DNA from: Siphonodentalium dalli | Taxonomy: Eukaryota > Mollusca > Scaphopoda > Gadilida > Siphonodentaliidae | Direction of reading: 5' to 3' | Length of the DNA stretch: 64,000 bases | Assembly (NCBI GenBank): GCA_032622095.1 | Contig: CP136063.1 | Location: 184,121,956 to 184,185,955, forward strand | Shown: piece by piece, positions 1 to 13,547 of the stretch | Numbering within the stretch: position 1 is the stretch's first letter | Layout of the letters: each line of letters starts with the position of its first letter | The notes under the pieces: model-generated | What the model saw: only the letters and a program-made list of their open reading frames with translations | Databases searched by the model: none | What the model was told of the DNA's origin: nothing | Translations under genes and position numbers: made by a program

Positions 1-3000
1 GCCTCGAAATTTGGTGGCGCGGGTAGAAAATTCGCCATATCTCGGCCAATTTTCGCGATATCGAGATAATTGTTGCGTCATTGTGTTCATATTCGATGCC
101 CCTTTAATATTTAGCAGGGTTTTGGTAAGGTATTGTGGCGATATTCTACTATGTAGGCCAATATGTATGTTGTTCAGTACATACTTTTCGAATATCTCCG
201 GCCTCCATCGTCATAATACCGCAAGTAGGTAATCGTTTTGAAGTACTAGAAATTCCCCATCGAATGACACCAAACACGTGACGATCGGTTGAAGGAATTT
301 AAATTCATAGTGCATTTTCTGTAAACTTGAACAAAAGGAAGGGGTCACAATTTCTACATTTGTCAACCGATTCATAAAATTCACTCACAATGACACTCAG
401 TACATCATATAGATACTTCACAACCATTTTGGTTCAAATCGGCGACAAAAACAAAATTGAAAAATTTTGCCCCTCCCCTAGCCCGGAAAAATTTGAGCGG
501 ACCTTTGTCAGCATTTCCTGGTTTGGTCTTCTGTCTATGTTTAAGACGCTCACATAGACCAAATCCAGCTGTTGCGCTTCGTCTAGGAGAAGATCTGGGC
601 ACAAGCACTTTCTACACATGGACTTTATTAGTACATTTTTCGATGTGTTATAACTTGGCCATTTCTCAATCGATTTACAAAATTCTTTCACGAGTAGCAT
701 CAGTACGTCGTATAGATACACGACAGTAAAAATGGTTGGAATCGGTGACAAGAAAAAAATTGACAAATTTTGCACCCCTCCCCAGTTCAACAAATTGATT
801 TCGGACCTTGGTGAAAATTTCCCCGATTCGTACCCTTTCGTCAGTTAACACGGTTACGTAACCCGAATTCAGCTGCTTGGCTTCTTATAGGAGAAGATCT
901 GGGCACAAACTTTTTCCAAAATTTTTGATTAAGGACCATAACTCTGGAAAGCAAGTTAGGACATAAACCTAAATGTTTCATTCAGTTGTAACTTGGCAAG
1001 GTGCATATACCTACCAAATTTCAATGATTTATCTTTTTAACTTTCTGAGATATAAGGGTTACAAAATATATTAAGAAGTAGAATAAATAATGAAAAATAA
1101 AAATAAAAAATTGAATAACAATATACATCCATATTAAAATATGGAAGTATAATAAGGGAATCGCGCGGAATTGATTGGAATGTCTATAGTATAGTTTATT
1201 GACATTTCTGTGTTCAGTTGGAACGTTCTGGTGTGACCCCCACCCATGCCTCGAAATTTGGTGACGCGGGTAGAAAATTCGCCATATCTCGGCCAATTTT
1301 CGCGATATCGAGATAATTGTTGCGTCATTGTGTTCATATTCGATGCCCCTTTAATATTTAGCAGGGTTTTGGTAAGGTATTGTGGCGATATTCTACTATG
1401 TAGGCCAATATGTATGTTGTTCAGTACATACTTTTCGAATATCTCCGGCCTCCATCGTCATAATACCGCAAGTAGGTAATCGTTTTGAAGTACTAGAAAT
1501 TCCCCATCGAATGACACCAAACACGTGACGATCGGTTGAAGGAATTTAAATTCATAGTGCATTTTCTGTAAACTTGAACAAAAGGAAGGGGTCACAATTT
1601 CTACATTTGTCAACCGATTCATAAAATTCACTCACAATGACACTCAGTACATCATATAGATACTTCACAACCATTTTGGTTCAAATCGGCGACAAAAACA
1701 AAATTGAAAAATTTTGCCCCTCCCCTAGCCCGGAAAAATTTGAGCGGACCTTTGTCAGCATTTCCTGGTTTGGTCTTCTGTCTATGTTTAAGACGCTCAC
1801 ATAGACCAAATCCAGCTGTTGCGCTTCGTCTAGGAGAAGATCTGGGCACAAGCACTTTCTACACATGGACTTTATTAGTACATTTTTCGATGTGTTATAA
1901 CTTGGCCATTTCTCAATCGATTTACAAAATTCTTTCACGAGTAGCATCAGTACGTCGTATAGATACACGACAGTAAAAATGGTTGGAATCGGTGACAAGA
2001 AAAAAATTGACAAATTTTGCACCCCTCCCCAGTTCAACAAATTGATTTCGGACCTTGGTGAAAATTTCCCCGATTCGTACCCTTTCGTCAGTTAACACGG
2101 TTATGTAACCCGAATTCAGCTGCTTGGCTTCTTATAGGAGAAGATCTGGGCACAAACTTTTTCCAAAATTTTTGATTAAGGACCATAACTCTGGAAAGCA
2201 AGTTAGGACATAAACCTAAATGTTTCATTCAGTTGTAACTTGGCAAGGTGCATATACCTACCAAATTTCAATGATTTATCTTTTTAACTTTCTGAGATAT
2301 AAGGGTTACAAAATATATTAAGAAGTAGAATAAATAATGAAAAATAAAAATAAAAAATTGAATAACAATATACATCCATATTAAAATATGGAAGTATAAT
2401 AAGGGAATCGCGCGGAATTGATTGGAATGTCTATAGTATAGTTTATTGACATTTCTGTGTTCAGTTGGAACGTTCTGGTGTGACCCCCACCCATGCCTCG
2501 AAATTTGGTGACGCGGGTAGAAAATTCGCCATATCTCGGCCAATTTTCGCGATATCGAGATAATTGTTGCGTCATTGTGTTCATATTCGATGCCCCTTTA
2601 ATATTTAGCAGGGTTTTGGTAAGGTATTGTGGCGATATTCTACTATGTAGGCCAATATGTATGTTGTTCAGTACATACTTTTCGAATATCTCCGGCCTCC
2701 ATCGTCATAATACCGCAAGTAGGTAATCGTTTTGAAGTACTAGAAATTCCCCATCGAATGACACCAAACACGTGACGATCGGTTGAAGGAATTTAAATTC
2801 ATAGTGCATTTTCTGTAAACTTGAACAAAAGGAAGGGGTCACAATTTCTACATTTGTCAACCGATTCATAAAATTCACTCACAATGACACTCAGTACATC
2901 ATATAGATACTTCACAACCATTTTGGTTCAAATCGGCGACAAAAACAAAATTGAAAAATTTTGCCCCTCCCCTAGCCCGGAAAAATTTGAGCGGACCTTT

Positions 3001-6000
3001 GTCAGCATTTCCTGGTTTGGTCTTCTGTCTATGTTTAAGACGCTCACATAGACCAAATCCAGCTGTTGCGCTTCGTCTAGGAGAAGATCTGGGCACAAGC
3101 ACTTTCTACACATGGACTTTATTAGTACATTTTTCGATGTGTTATAACTTGGCCATTTCTCAATCGATTTACAAAATTCTTTCACGAGTAGCATCAGTAC
3201 GTCGTATAGATACACGACAGTAAAAATGGTTGGAATCGGTGACAAGAAAAAAATTGACAAATTTTGCACCCCTCCCCAGTTCAACAAATTGATTTCGGAC
3301 CTTGGTGAAAATTTCCCCGATTCGTACCCTTTCGTCAGTTAACACGGTTACGTAACCCGAATTCAGCTGCTTGGCTTCTTATAGGAGAAGATCTGGGCAC
3401 AAACTTTTTCCAAAATTTTTGATTAAGGACCATAACTCTGGAAAGCAAGTTAGGACATAAACCTAAATGTTTCATTCAGTTGTAACTTGGCAAGGTGCAT
3501 ATACCTACCAAATTTCAATGATTTATCTTTTTAACTTTCTGAGATATAAGGGTTACAAAATATATTAAGAAGTAGAATAAATAATGAAAAATAAAAATAA
3601 AAAATTGAATAACAATATACATCCATATTAAAATATGGAAGTATAATAAGGGAATCGCGCGGAATTGATTGGAATGTCTATAGTATAGTTTATTGACATT
3701 TCTGTGTTCAGTTGGAACGTTCTGGTGTGACCCCCACCCATGCCTCGAAATTTGGTGACGCGGGTAGAAAATTCGCCATATCTCGGCCAATTTTCGCAAT
3801 ATCGAGATAATTGTTGCGTCATTGTGTTCATATTCGATGCCCCTTTAATATTTAGCAGGGTTTTGGTAAGGTATTGTGGCGATATTCTACTATGTAGGCC
3901 AATATGTATGTTGTTCAGTACATACTTTTCGAATATCTCCGGCCTCCATCGTCATAATACCGCAAGTAGGTAATCGTTTTGAAGTACTAGAAATTCCCCA
4001 TCGAATGACACCAAACACGTGACGATCGGTTGAAGGAATTTAAATTCATAGTGCATTTTCTGTAAACTTGAACAAAAGGAAGGGGTCACAATTTCTACAT
4101 TTGTCAACCGATTCATAAAATTCACTCACAATGACACTCAGTACATCATATAGATACTTCACAACCATTTTGGTTCAAATCGGCGACAAAAACAAAATTG
4201 AAAAATTTTGCCCCTCCCCTAGCCCGGAAAAATTTGAGCGGACCTTTGTCAGCATTTCCTGGTTTGGTCTTCTGTCTATGTTTAAGACGCTCACATAGAC
4301 CAAATCCAGCTGTTGCGCTTCGTCTAGGAGAAGATCTGGGCACAAGCACTTTCTACACATGGACTTTATTAGTACATTTTTCGATGTGTTATAACTTGGC
4401 CATTTCTCAATCGATTTACAAAATTCTTTCACGAGTAGCATCAGTACGTCGTATAGATACACGACAGTAAAAATGGTTGGAATCGGTGACAAGAAAAAAA
4501 TTGACAAATTTTGCACCCCTCCCCAGTTCAACAAATTGATTTCGGACCTTGGTGAAAATTTCCCCGATTCGTACCCTTTCGTCAGTTAACACGGTTACGT
4601 AACCCGAATTCAGCTGCTTGGCTTCTTATAGGAGAAGATCTGGGCACAAACTTTTTCCAAAATTTTTGATTAAGGACCATAACTCTGGAAAGCAAGTTAG
4701 GACATAAACCTAAATGTTTCATTCAGTTGTAACTTGGCAAGGTGCATATACCTACCAAATTTCAATGATTTATCTTTTTAACTTTCTGAGATATAAGGGT
4801 TACAAAATATATTAAGAAGTAGAATAAATAATGAAAAATAAAAATAAAAAATTGAATAACAATATACATCCATATTAAAATATGGAAGTATAATAAGGGA
4901 ATCGCGCGGAATTGATTGGAATGTCTATAGTATAGTTTATTGACATTTCTGTGTTCAGTTGGAACGTTCTGGTGTGACCCCCACCCATGCCTCGAAATTT
5001 GGTGACGCGGGTAGAAAATTCGCCATATCTCGGCCAATTTTCGCGATATCGAGATAATTGTTGCGTCATTGTGTTCATATTCGATGCCCCTTTAATATTT
5101 AGCAGGGTTTTGGTAAGGTATTGTGGCGATATTCTACTATGTAGGCCAATATGTATGTTGTTCAGTACATACTTTTCGAATATCTCCGGCCTCCATCGTC
5201 ATAATACCGCAAGTAGGTAATCGTTTTGAAGTACTAGAAATTCCCCATCGAATGACACCAAACACGTGACGATCGGTTGAAGGAATTTAAATTCATAGTG
5301 CATTTTCTGTAAACTTGAACAAAAGGAAGGGGTCACAATTTCTACATTTGTCAACCGATTCATAAAATTCACTCACAATGACACTCAGTACATCATATAG
5401 ATACTTCACAACCATTTTGGTTCAAATCGGCGACAAAAACAAAATTGAAAAATTTTGCCCCTCCCCTAGCCCGGAAAAATTTGAGCGGACCTTTGTCAGC
5501 ATTTCCTGGTTTGGTCTTCTGTCTATGTTTAAGACGCTCACATAGACCAAATCCAGCTGTTGCGCTTCGTCTAGGAGAAGATCTGGGCACAAGCACTTTC
5601 TACACATGGACTTTATTAGTACATTTTTCGATGTGTTATAACTTGGCCATTTCTCAATCGATTTACAAAATTCTTTCACGAGTAGCATCAGTACGTCGTA
5701 TAGATACACGACAGTAAAAATGGTTGGAATCGGTGACAAGAAAAAAATTGACAAATTTTGCACCCCTCCCCAGTTCAACAAATTGATTTCGGACCTTGGT
5801 GAAAATTTCCCCGATTCGTACCCTTTCGTCAGTTAACACGGTTACGTAACCCGAATTCAGCTGCTTGGCTTCTTATAGGAGAAGATCTGGGCACAAACTT
5901 TTTCCAAAATTTTTGATTAAGGACCATAACTCTGGAAAGCAAGTTAGGACATAAACCTAAATGTTTCATTCAGTTGTAACTTGGCAAGGTGCATATACCT

Positions 6001-9000
6001 ACCAAATTTCAATGATTTATCTTTTTAACTTTCTGAGATATAAGGGTTACAAAATATATTAAGAAGTAGAATAAATAATGAAAAATAAAAATAAAAAATT
6101 GAATAACAATATACATCCATATTAAAATATGGAAGTATAATAAGGGAATCGCGCGGAATTGATTGGAATGTCTATAGTATAGTTTATTGACATTTCTGTG
6201 TTCAGTTGGAACGTTCTGGTGTGACCCCCACCCATGCCTCGAAATTTGGTGACGCGGGTAGAAAATTCGCCATATCTCGGCCAATTTTCGCGATATCGAG
6301 ATAATTGTTGCGTCATTGTGTTCATATTCGATGCCCCTTTAATATTTAGCAGGGTTTTGGTAAGGTATTGTGGCGATATTCTACTATGTAGGCCAATATG
6401 TATGTTGTTCAGTACATACTTTTCGAATATCTCCGGCCTCCATCGTCATAATACCGCAAGTAGGTAATCGTTTTGAAGTACTAGAAATTCCCCATCGAAT
6501 GACACCAAACACGTGACGATCGGTTGAAGGAATTTAAATTCATAGTGCATTTTCTGTAAACTTGAACAAAAGGAAGGGGTCACAATTTCTACATTTGTCA
6601 ACCGATTCATAAAATTCACTCACAATGACACTCAGTACATCATATAGATACTTCACAACCATTTTGGTTCAAATCGGCGACAAAAACAAAATTGAAAAAT
6701 TTTGCCCCTCCCCTAGCCCGGAAAAATTTGAGCGGACCTTTGTCAGCATTTCCTGGTTTGGTCTTCTGTCTATGTTTAAGACGCTCACATAGACCAAATC
6801 CAGCTGTTGCGCTTCGTCTAGGAGAAGATCTGGGCACAAGCACTTTCTACACATGGACTTTATTAGTACATTTTTCGATGTGTTATAACTTGGCCATTTC
6901 TCAATCGATTTACAAAATTCTTTCACGAGTAGCATCAGTACGTCGTATAGATACACGACAGTAAAAATGGTTGGAATCGGTGACAAGAAAAAAATTGACA
7001 AATTTTGCACCCCTCCCCAGTTCAACAAATTGATTTCGGACCTTGGTGAAAATTTCCCCGATTCGTACCCTTTCGTCAGTTAACACGGTTACGTAACCCG
7101 AATTCAGCTGCTTGGCTTCTTATAGGAGAAGATCTGGGCACAAACTTTTTCCAAAATTTTTGATTAAGGACCATAACTCTGGAAAGCAAGTTAGGACATA
7201 AACCTAAATGTTTCATTCAGTTGTAACTTGGCAAGGTGCATATACCTACCAAATTTCAATGATTTATCTTTTTAACTTTCTGAGATATAAGGGTTACAAA
7301 ATATATTAAGAAGTAGAATAAATAATGAAAAATAAAAATAAAAAATTGAATAACAATATACATCCATATTAAAATATGGAAGTATAATAAGGGAATCGCG
7401 CGGAATTGATTGGAATGTCTATAGTATAGTTTATTGACATTTCTGTGTTCAGTTGGAACGTTCTGGTGTGACCCCCACCCATGCCTCGAAATTTGGTGAC
7501 GCGGGTAGAAAATTCGCCATATCTCGGCCAATTTTCGCAATATCGAGATAATTGTTGCGTCATTGTGTTCATATTCGATGCCCCTTTAATATTTAGCAGG
7601 GTTTTGGTAAGGTATTGTGGCGATATTCTACTATGTAGGCCAATATGTATGTTGTTCAGTACATACTTTTCGAATATCTCCGGCCTCCATCGTCATAATA
7701 CCGCAAGTAGGTAATCGTTTTGAAGTACTAGAAATTCCCCATCGAATGACACCAAACACGTGACGATCGGTTGAAGGAATTTAAATTCATAGTGCATTTT
7801 CTGTAAACTTGAACAAAAGGAAGGGGTCACAATTTCTACATTTGTCAACCGATTCATAAAATTCACTCACAATGACACTCAGTACATCATATAGATACTT
7901 CACAACCATTTTGGTTCAAATCGGCGACAAAAACAAAATTGAAAAATTTTGCCCCTCCCCTAGCCCGGAAAAATTTGAGCGGACCTTTGTCAGCATTTCC
8001 TGGTTTGGTCTTCTGTCTATGTTTAAGACGCTCACATAGACCAAATCCAGCTGTTGCGCTTCGTCTAGGAGAAGATCTGGGCACAAGCACTTTCTACACA
8101 TGGACTTTATTAGTACATTTTTCGATGTGTTATAACTTGGCCATTTCTCAATCGATTTACAAAATTCTTTCACGAGTAGCATCAGTACGTCGTATAGATA
8201 CACGACAGTAAAAATGGTTGGAATCGGTGACAAGAAAAAAATTGACAAATTTTGCACCCCTCCCCAGTTCAACAAATTGATTTCGGACCTTGGTGAAAAT
8301 TTCCCCGATTCGTACCCTTTCGTCAGTTAACACGGTTACGTAACCCGAATTCAGCTGCTTGGCTTCTTATAGGAGAAGATCTGGGCACAAACTTTTTCCA
8401 AAAATTTTGATTAAGGACCATAACTCTGGAAAGCAAGTTAGGACATAAACCTAAATGTTTCATTCAGTTGTAACTTGGCAAGGTGCATATACCTACCAAA
8501 TTTCAATGATTTATCTTTTTAACTTTCTGAGATATAAGGGTTACAAAATATATTAAGAAGTAGAATAAATAATGAAAAATAAAAATAAAAAATTGAATAA
8601 CAATATACATCCATATTAAAATATGGAAGTATAATAAGGGAATCGCGCGGAATTGATTGGAATGTCTATAGTATAGTTTATTGACATTTCTGTGTTCAGT
8701 TGGAACGTTCTGGTGTGACCCCCACCCATGCCTCGAAATTTGGTGACGCGGGTAGAAAATTCGCCATATCTCGGCCAATTTTCGCGATATCGAGATAATT
8801 GTTGCGTCATTGTGTTCATATTCGATGCCCCTTTAATATTTAGCAGGGTTTTGGTAAGGTATTGTGGCGATATTCTACTATGTAGGCCAATATGTATGTT
8901 GTTCAGTACATACTTTTCGAATATCTCCGGCCTCCATCGTCATAATACCGCAAGTAGGTAATCGTTTTGAAGTACTAGAAATTCCCCATCGAATGACACC

Positions 9001-9884
9001 AAACACGTGACGATCGGTTGAAGGAATTTAAATTCATAGTGCATTTTCTGTAAACTTGAACAAAAGGAAGGGGTCACAATTTCTACATTTGTCAACCGAT
9101 TCATAAAATTCACTCACAATGACACTCAGTACATCATATAGATACTTCACAACCATTTTGGTTCAAATCGGCGACAAAAACAAAATTGAAAAATTTTGCC
9201 CCTCCCCTAGCCCGGAAAAATTTGAGCGGACCTTTGTCAGCATTTCCTGGTTTGGTCTTCTGTCTATGTTTAAGACGCTCACATAGACCAAATCCAGCTG
9301 TTGCGCTTCGTCTAGGAGAAGATCTGGGCACAAGCACTTTCTACACATGGACTTTATTAGTACATTTTTCGATGTGTTATAACTTGGCCATTTCTCAATC
9401 GATTTACAAAATTCTTTCACGAGTAGCATCAGTACGTCGTATAGATACACGACAGTAAAAATGGTTGGAATCGGTGACAAGAAAAAAATTGACAAATTTT
9501 GCACCCCTCCCCAGTTCAACAAATTGATTTCGGACCTTGGTGAAAATTTCCCCGATTCGTACCCTTTCGTCAGTTAACACGGTTACGTAACCCGAATTCA
9601 GCTGCTTGGCTTCTTATAGGAGAAGATCTGGGCACAAACTTTTTCCAAAATTTTTGATTAAGGACCATAACTCTGGAAAGCAAGTTAGGACATAAACCTA
9701 AATGTTTCATTCAGTTGTAACTTGGTAAGGTGCATATACCTACCAAATTTCAATGATTTATCTTTTTAACTTTCTGAGATATAAGGGTTACAAAATATAT
9801 TAAGAAGTAGAATAAATAATGAAAAATAAAAATAAAAAATTGAATAACAATATACATCCATATTAAAATATGGAAGTATAATAA
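1..9884. repeat. Tandem satellite array, 1247-bp monomer, about 7.9 copies
   Basis: Landmarks such as the segment beginning gcctcgaaatttgg recur at 1, 1248, 2495, 3742, 4989, 6236, 7483 and 8730, exactly 1247 bp apart. The monomers differ by only a few substitutions by eye. Within each monomer two diverged blocks about 303 bp apart repeat each other: cagtac at 398 and 701, and agatctgggcacaa at 591 and 895. This suggests the monomer grew from an older duplication. A short inverted repeat (tatctcg...cgagata) lies near the monomer start. The array is cut by the left window edge and ends inside a monomer at about 9884. Short open frames of up to 119 codons recur in every monomer on both strands, but they overlap each other and resemble no protein I know, so I call none of them genes. 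Confidence 0.97.
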
Positions 9885-10047
9885 ATATATACAAATAATA
9901 ATAAATAGTAATAATAATAAATAGTAATAAAAGTATAGGATTGAATCAAGGGGATTAGTGATTTGACCTATAAATGTTTATTTATAAACTAGTTGACTCG
10001 AAAATAGGAAAGCTAAAACGTTATCGATTGTTGCGATCTTCAGACAG
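9885..10047. repeat. ATA/AAT simple-repeat junction at the satellite edge
   Basis: After the last satellite base the sequence becomes a degenerate ATA/AAT run (9885-9945), then unique-looking AT-rich DNA up to a fold-back element. No gene is visible. Confidence 0.7.
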
Positions 10048-10525
10048 ATTGCTATTATGACTATTATACATCAATCTGACCGCATGTAACTTACATTTAG
10101 CTTCGCATTGACTATATCGCATATGTTCTCTTTATATCACCGCGACGACATGTTTCATTTGCGAAGTGTTTGCTGCCGTCTCTGACAAGGAGCCAGGTGA
10201 CAGTGCCCCGGGCAAAAATAGATTCTTCCCTCGATAAGATCCCCCGATGATTCCCGAACATCACAACCGAACCTGCGACGGTGATTCTTGTGTATTTCCG
10301 AAACATACCGAATGACCTCGGGAATCATCGGGGGATCTTCATTAGGGAAGAAAGTCCACCTTGCCGACGGATGAACCTGGCGCTTTGTCAGAGAAATCAG
10401 CGGACGGTTCGAAAATGAAACCTGCCGTCGCGGTGATATAAAGAGAACATAAGGTGATATTGCCAATGCCATGCTAAATGTAGATCCCAGCGGTCACATT
10501 GATGTATAACAGTCATAATAGCAAT
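10048..10525. mobile_element. Fold-back (palindromic) MITE, about 478 bp
   Basis: The left arm beginning attgctattatgac is mirrored by the right arm ending gtcataatagcaat. Inside, gttctctttatatcaccgcg on the left is matched on the right as its reverse complement, and the centre contains a second matched pair, gatcccccgatgattcccg and its complement. The whole unit is an imperfect palindrome typical of non-autonomous fold-back DNA transposons. It has no coding capacity. Confidence 0.8.
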
Positions 10526-10828
10526 AAATATGGAGAGCGCCACGAGCGGTAAAGTATTTTCATGTTTCTGATTTTCGTGGTATTAAAAAAATATATATAT
10601 GATGTAAATCGCTAATCCCCTAGTTGTGCCCCTATTCTTTATATATTATATATATCTATGTATATCTATATATATATCTATATATATATTATATGTTTTA
10701 TTTACTATAATCTTGTCAAACCCCTGTGCTCACATGTTGCTGATGTAGAGGTGACCGTTATGGTAAATATCGTTATTATATGAACATAATCTTTCTGCTA
10801 TAAGTCTCATACTAAATGATACGGAAAA
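10526..10828. repeat. AT dinucleotide tract and flanking non-coding DNA
   Basis: A TA/TATC-rich stretch fills about 10590-10700. I see no gene or other feature in the remainder. Confidence 0.6.
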
Positions 10829-11214
10829 GGAGTTGATAAATAGAGGATATCTACGTTTTTTGACTGAATGCGAGAACTATCATGAGTGGGTACAAACAAA
10901 TAGGTTTTTTCAATGAGCGGCTACGTTTTGTTATTTCAATTTACATTTATTTCTGACGCTTGTTTTTCCGAATTAAATGTAGACGAAAACGTATCAGCTG
11001 ATCGCCAACTGATTGACTCGTCATGGATATAAGCAAATGTAGATTTGCTTGTACCCAGGCCACTCATGATCATTCTCGTATTCAGTTAAAATCCGTAGGT
11101 ATCCTTTATTTATTGCATTGTTTCAAGGTTGACATGAGGATTTATCAACCCTTGGAAGTTAATATTCTTTCTCGGCTGATAAATCCTCATGTCAACCTCA
11201 AAACAATGCAATAA
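10829..11214. mobile_element. Two overlapping inverted repeats (fold-back elements)
   Basis: An outer imperfect inverted repeat pairs about 10829-10905 with 11047-11125 (shared blocks include atcatgagtgg and its complement). A second hairpin pairs 11111-11150 with 11176-11213, with arms carrying gttgacatgaggatttat. A diverged copy of the second hairpin occurs at 11567-11685, so this is a dispersed family. Confidence 0.7.
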
Positions 11215-11566
11215 ATGTGTATTATTATATAATCATTAATTTTCGGCCACAAACGCTAGAGTAATTGATTGGCGTGGCCGGTTTGAAAGATCACAATATT
11301 AACCAGGTGGGGGATTAATCACAACATATTTGTAACGTCATGCGTGAGATGTCGCGGTATAATCACATTACGCGTTAACGTTTGCAACCAACCAACCAAT
11401 CAAATTTGCTTATACATAACTTATTTGTTGTTGATTTTCGGTAGAGAATTTCATTAAATGTGTTGTTTGTTGAACATATTTGTCTCTTCAGCTCATACAG
11501 TAGTAATATAATGGGCTACAAGGTAAAGAATACCGCTAGACCACATAATAAAACACTTGTGGCATG

Positions 11567-11685
11567 GCTTCGATGTTGACATGAGGATTTATAAACCCTT
11601 GGAAATTAATATTCACCTCGGCCTGCGACCTCGGTGAATATTAACATCCTCTGGTTGATAATCCTCAAAACAATGCAATAAATGT
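11567..11685. mobile_element. Second copy of the 11.1-kb hairpin element
   Basis: It carries gttgacatgaggattta on the left and caaaacaatgcaataaatg on the right, as in the 11.11-11.21 kb hairpin, around a different GC-rich loop. The centre is itself an inverted repeat (attcacctcgg / cctcggtgaat). Confidence 0.65.
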
Positions 11686-11949
11686 ATGATGTCACGTTTT
11701 ATAACAAGTAACCAGGAAGTGAATGAATAAAAGCTTCGACAAATTTATCTACGTTGTAATATAAATTTCTAAGTCAAAATGGGGGTAATTCTACTGAAAT
11801 AAGTCCGACCTCATAATGAGGTGTACATATTCCCGTAGTGGTAAATACTAGTTTTCCCAGACGATTTACCAGGATAAGTTCGGACAAAACCAGGTATGTT
11901 GCCAACAAATATTAAGGTGGAAACTTTGAAAGGTGGGAATCCATTATAA

Positions 11950-13120
11950 TGAATTAAGTCCGAGCGAGCTCATAATCGCATGCGCACTGGTTCCAAAAAC
12001 AATTGACCAGGAAATGAAGAATAAATAATCCGATTTAATGTCCCCTATATTACTATTTCTTCGGCTACGGGGGTAAATAATATTAGATTTGAGTCGATAA
12101 ATCCACCCATAAAACCCCAGAGTTATCAGATTTAGAGTCTCGAATATTTGGCGGCCTGTCAAATATTCGACGAATGACAACCGACATACTCGATACCAAA
12201 CTGCGTTGATAAAAATGTTGATATTTAACACTTTTGGGGCAATTTTATACCATAATCGACAGTTGTTAGCATTGTGTTTGGCAAATAATCGATTCCGATT
12301 TTCAAGCAATGTTGTTGTTGTTGTTATTGTTGTTGTAATATGATGGTATGGGTATAATCGGATTGGATTGTGTACCTTTAAGATGAGTTTATGATAACCA
12401 GATATCAACTTCAATATATTAAGGTAGATAATAAAGGTATATTATAAAGAGCGTTCTCAGTTATCAGCTGTTAGTATTCGACATATTACTTACGGATGAT
12501 TTTGTGTATTTTCGCGATGTCTATGTGATACAAATGATGGTAATTGCAAACATTTTGCATTTTCTTCTGCCTGGTAAGCAAAAATGGGCTTAAGAAATTC
12601 TGAATTATTTGGCATCAAATCCGATAGGGCATCTTTAAATATTATTCTATGTACCACAGGAAAGGCATATATAGTATTTAGCGCATTCAGTGTGGATCAA
12701 CAAAGTCTTCGTTGTTATCTTTTCTTGATATTATGGAAAAAAGAGCGTCTATCTCAATTTTTTTTTGTTATTTATCAACATTTTGTTCAACAAAATATGA
12801 CCGCATTATCACTAAAGTATCACGAAATTTGACCATATTACCAGTTGATTTTACCACTAGAGTTATCCATCTTCATCAGCAATTTTGTCTGAAACCCTGT
12901 GTTTGACCACTTGTTTCTGGGCCACATATTATTACACATTTCGAGAAATAACAAACTTCAAAGGTCGATAGCTGATCACTCTGAGCTTTGGTGGGTGGGT
13001 TCCTCGACTCGAATCAAATATTGTTTACACCCGAAGCCAAAGAAATGATGATTTAGGAGCGACTGATAGGATTGAGTACCTTTAACAGTTATAACTCATA
13101 ATGGTCATGCGTAGTAGTAT
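11950..13120. mobile_element. Approximately 1.1-kb element with long diverged inverted ends
   Basis: The segment at 12050-12125 (atttcttcggctacggg and onward) is the diverged reverse complement of 12988-13055 (containing cccgaagccaaagaaat). Another block at 12142-12173 is a perfect 11-bp-arm inverted repeat, tcgaatatttg / caaatattcga. An end of the same family recurs at 27150-27215. A 156-codon open frame on the minus strand (11944-12414) is low in complexity and unrecognised, so I do not call it a gene. The exact ends were not determined. Confidence 0.5.
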
Positions 13121-13219
13121 CTAAAGTCTGTTGATCGATATGTCGTGTATTATCGACATATCTGATCCAACCCTTTGCTAAATACGGGTAGACATCATAT
13201 TGAAGCACTGCCTGTCCGT

Positions 13220-13225
13220 TTTATT
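13220..13225 (-). other. Candidate polyadenylation signal AATAAA
   Basis: On the minus strand AATAAA lies about 20 nt after the ARRDC stop codon. That would give a very short 3' UTR; a later signal may be used instead. Confidence 0.4.
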
Positions 13226-13245
13226 TACAATCACTCTTCTGTCGT

Positions 13246-13446
13246 TCACGAATACAGTTGTTGGCCACTTGGCACATTTGAGGCCTGTGCATATGAAGGT
13301 GGAGGAGGGAGTCCTGCTGGTGGGAAGTTCTGTTGGTAAGTGTTTGCCGTGGAAAATGACGTAGTTGTTGCTATAGGGACGGAGCCGATAACGACCGGGA
13401 CATCAACCGGTTGCCTCAAGTAACAACCAGATGGATTCATGTCAAG
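13246..13446 (-). CDS. ARRDC-like gene, last exon (C-domain end, PPxY tail, stop)
   Basis: The acceptor is atatcttgcag|cttgac, phase 0, and the frame ends at TGA 13248-13246 (66 residues). It starts LDMNPSG, continues QPVDVPVVIGSVPI (the V-P-V-V-I-G-x-V-P-I strand near the end of the arrestin C domain) and ends in a proline-rich tail with PPPPSYAQA. The PPSY within it is a PPxY motif of the kind bound by WW domains of NEDD4-family ligases. Only one PPxY is visible, whereas several ARRDC proteins have two. The tail is short. Confidence 0.92.
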   Translation of the reverse strand, partial: LDMNPSGCYLRQPVDVPVVIGSVPIATTTSFSTANTYQQNFPPAGLPPPPSYAQASNVPSGQQLYS

Positions 13447-13505
13447 CTGCAAGATATAGAGGTATAGTTATATTTAGTTGAATTCCGATTGACGATTGTG
13501 TTACC

Positions 13506-13547
13506 ACCAGTGATATTGTAAACAATATTGTTTACAATATCACTGGT
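13506..13547. repeat. Perfect 42-bp palindrome
   Basis: The 21-base arm accagtgatattgtaaacaa(t) is followed directly by its exact reverse complement with no loop. It sits in the last ARRDC intron, about 60 bp upstream of the final splice acceptor, and could form a hairpin in the pre-mRNA. Confidence 0.9.

Noticed and set aside
405-9522. Repeated 67-, 77-, 90-, 91- and 119-codon frames in each satellite monomer
   Set aside because: They overlap on both strands, match no family, and recur only because the monomers are nearly identical.
11944-12414. 156-codon minus-strand frame
   Set aside because: Low complexity (Thr and Ile runs from a GTT repeat) inside an inverted-repeat element; no similarity recognised.
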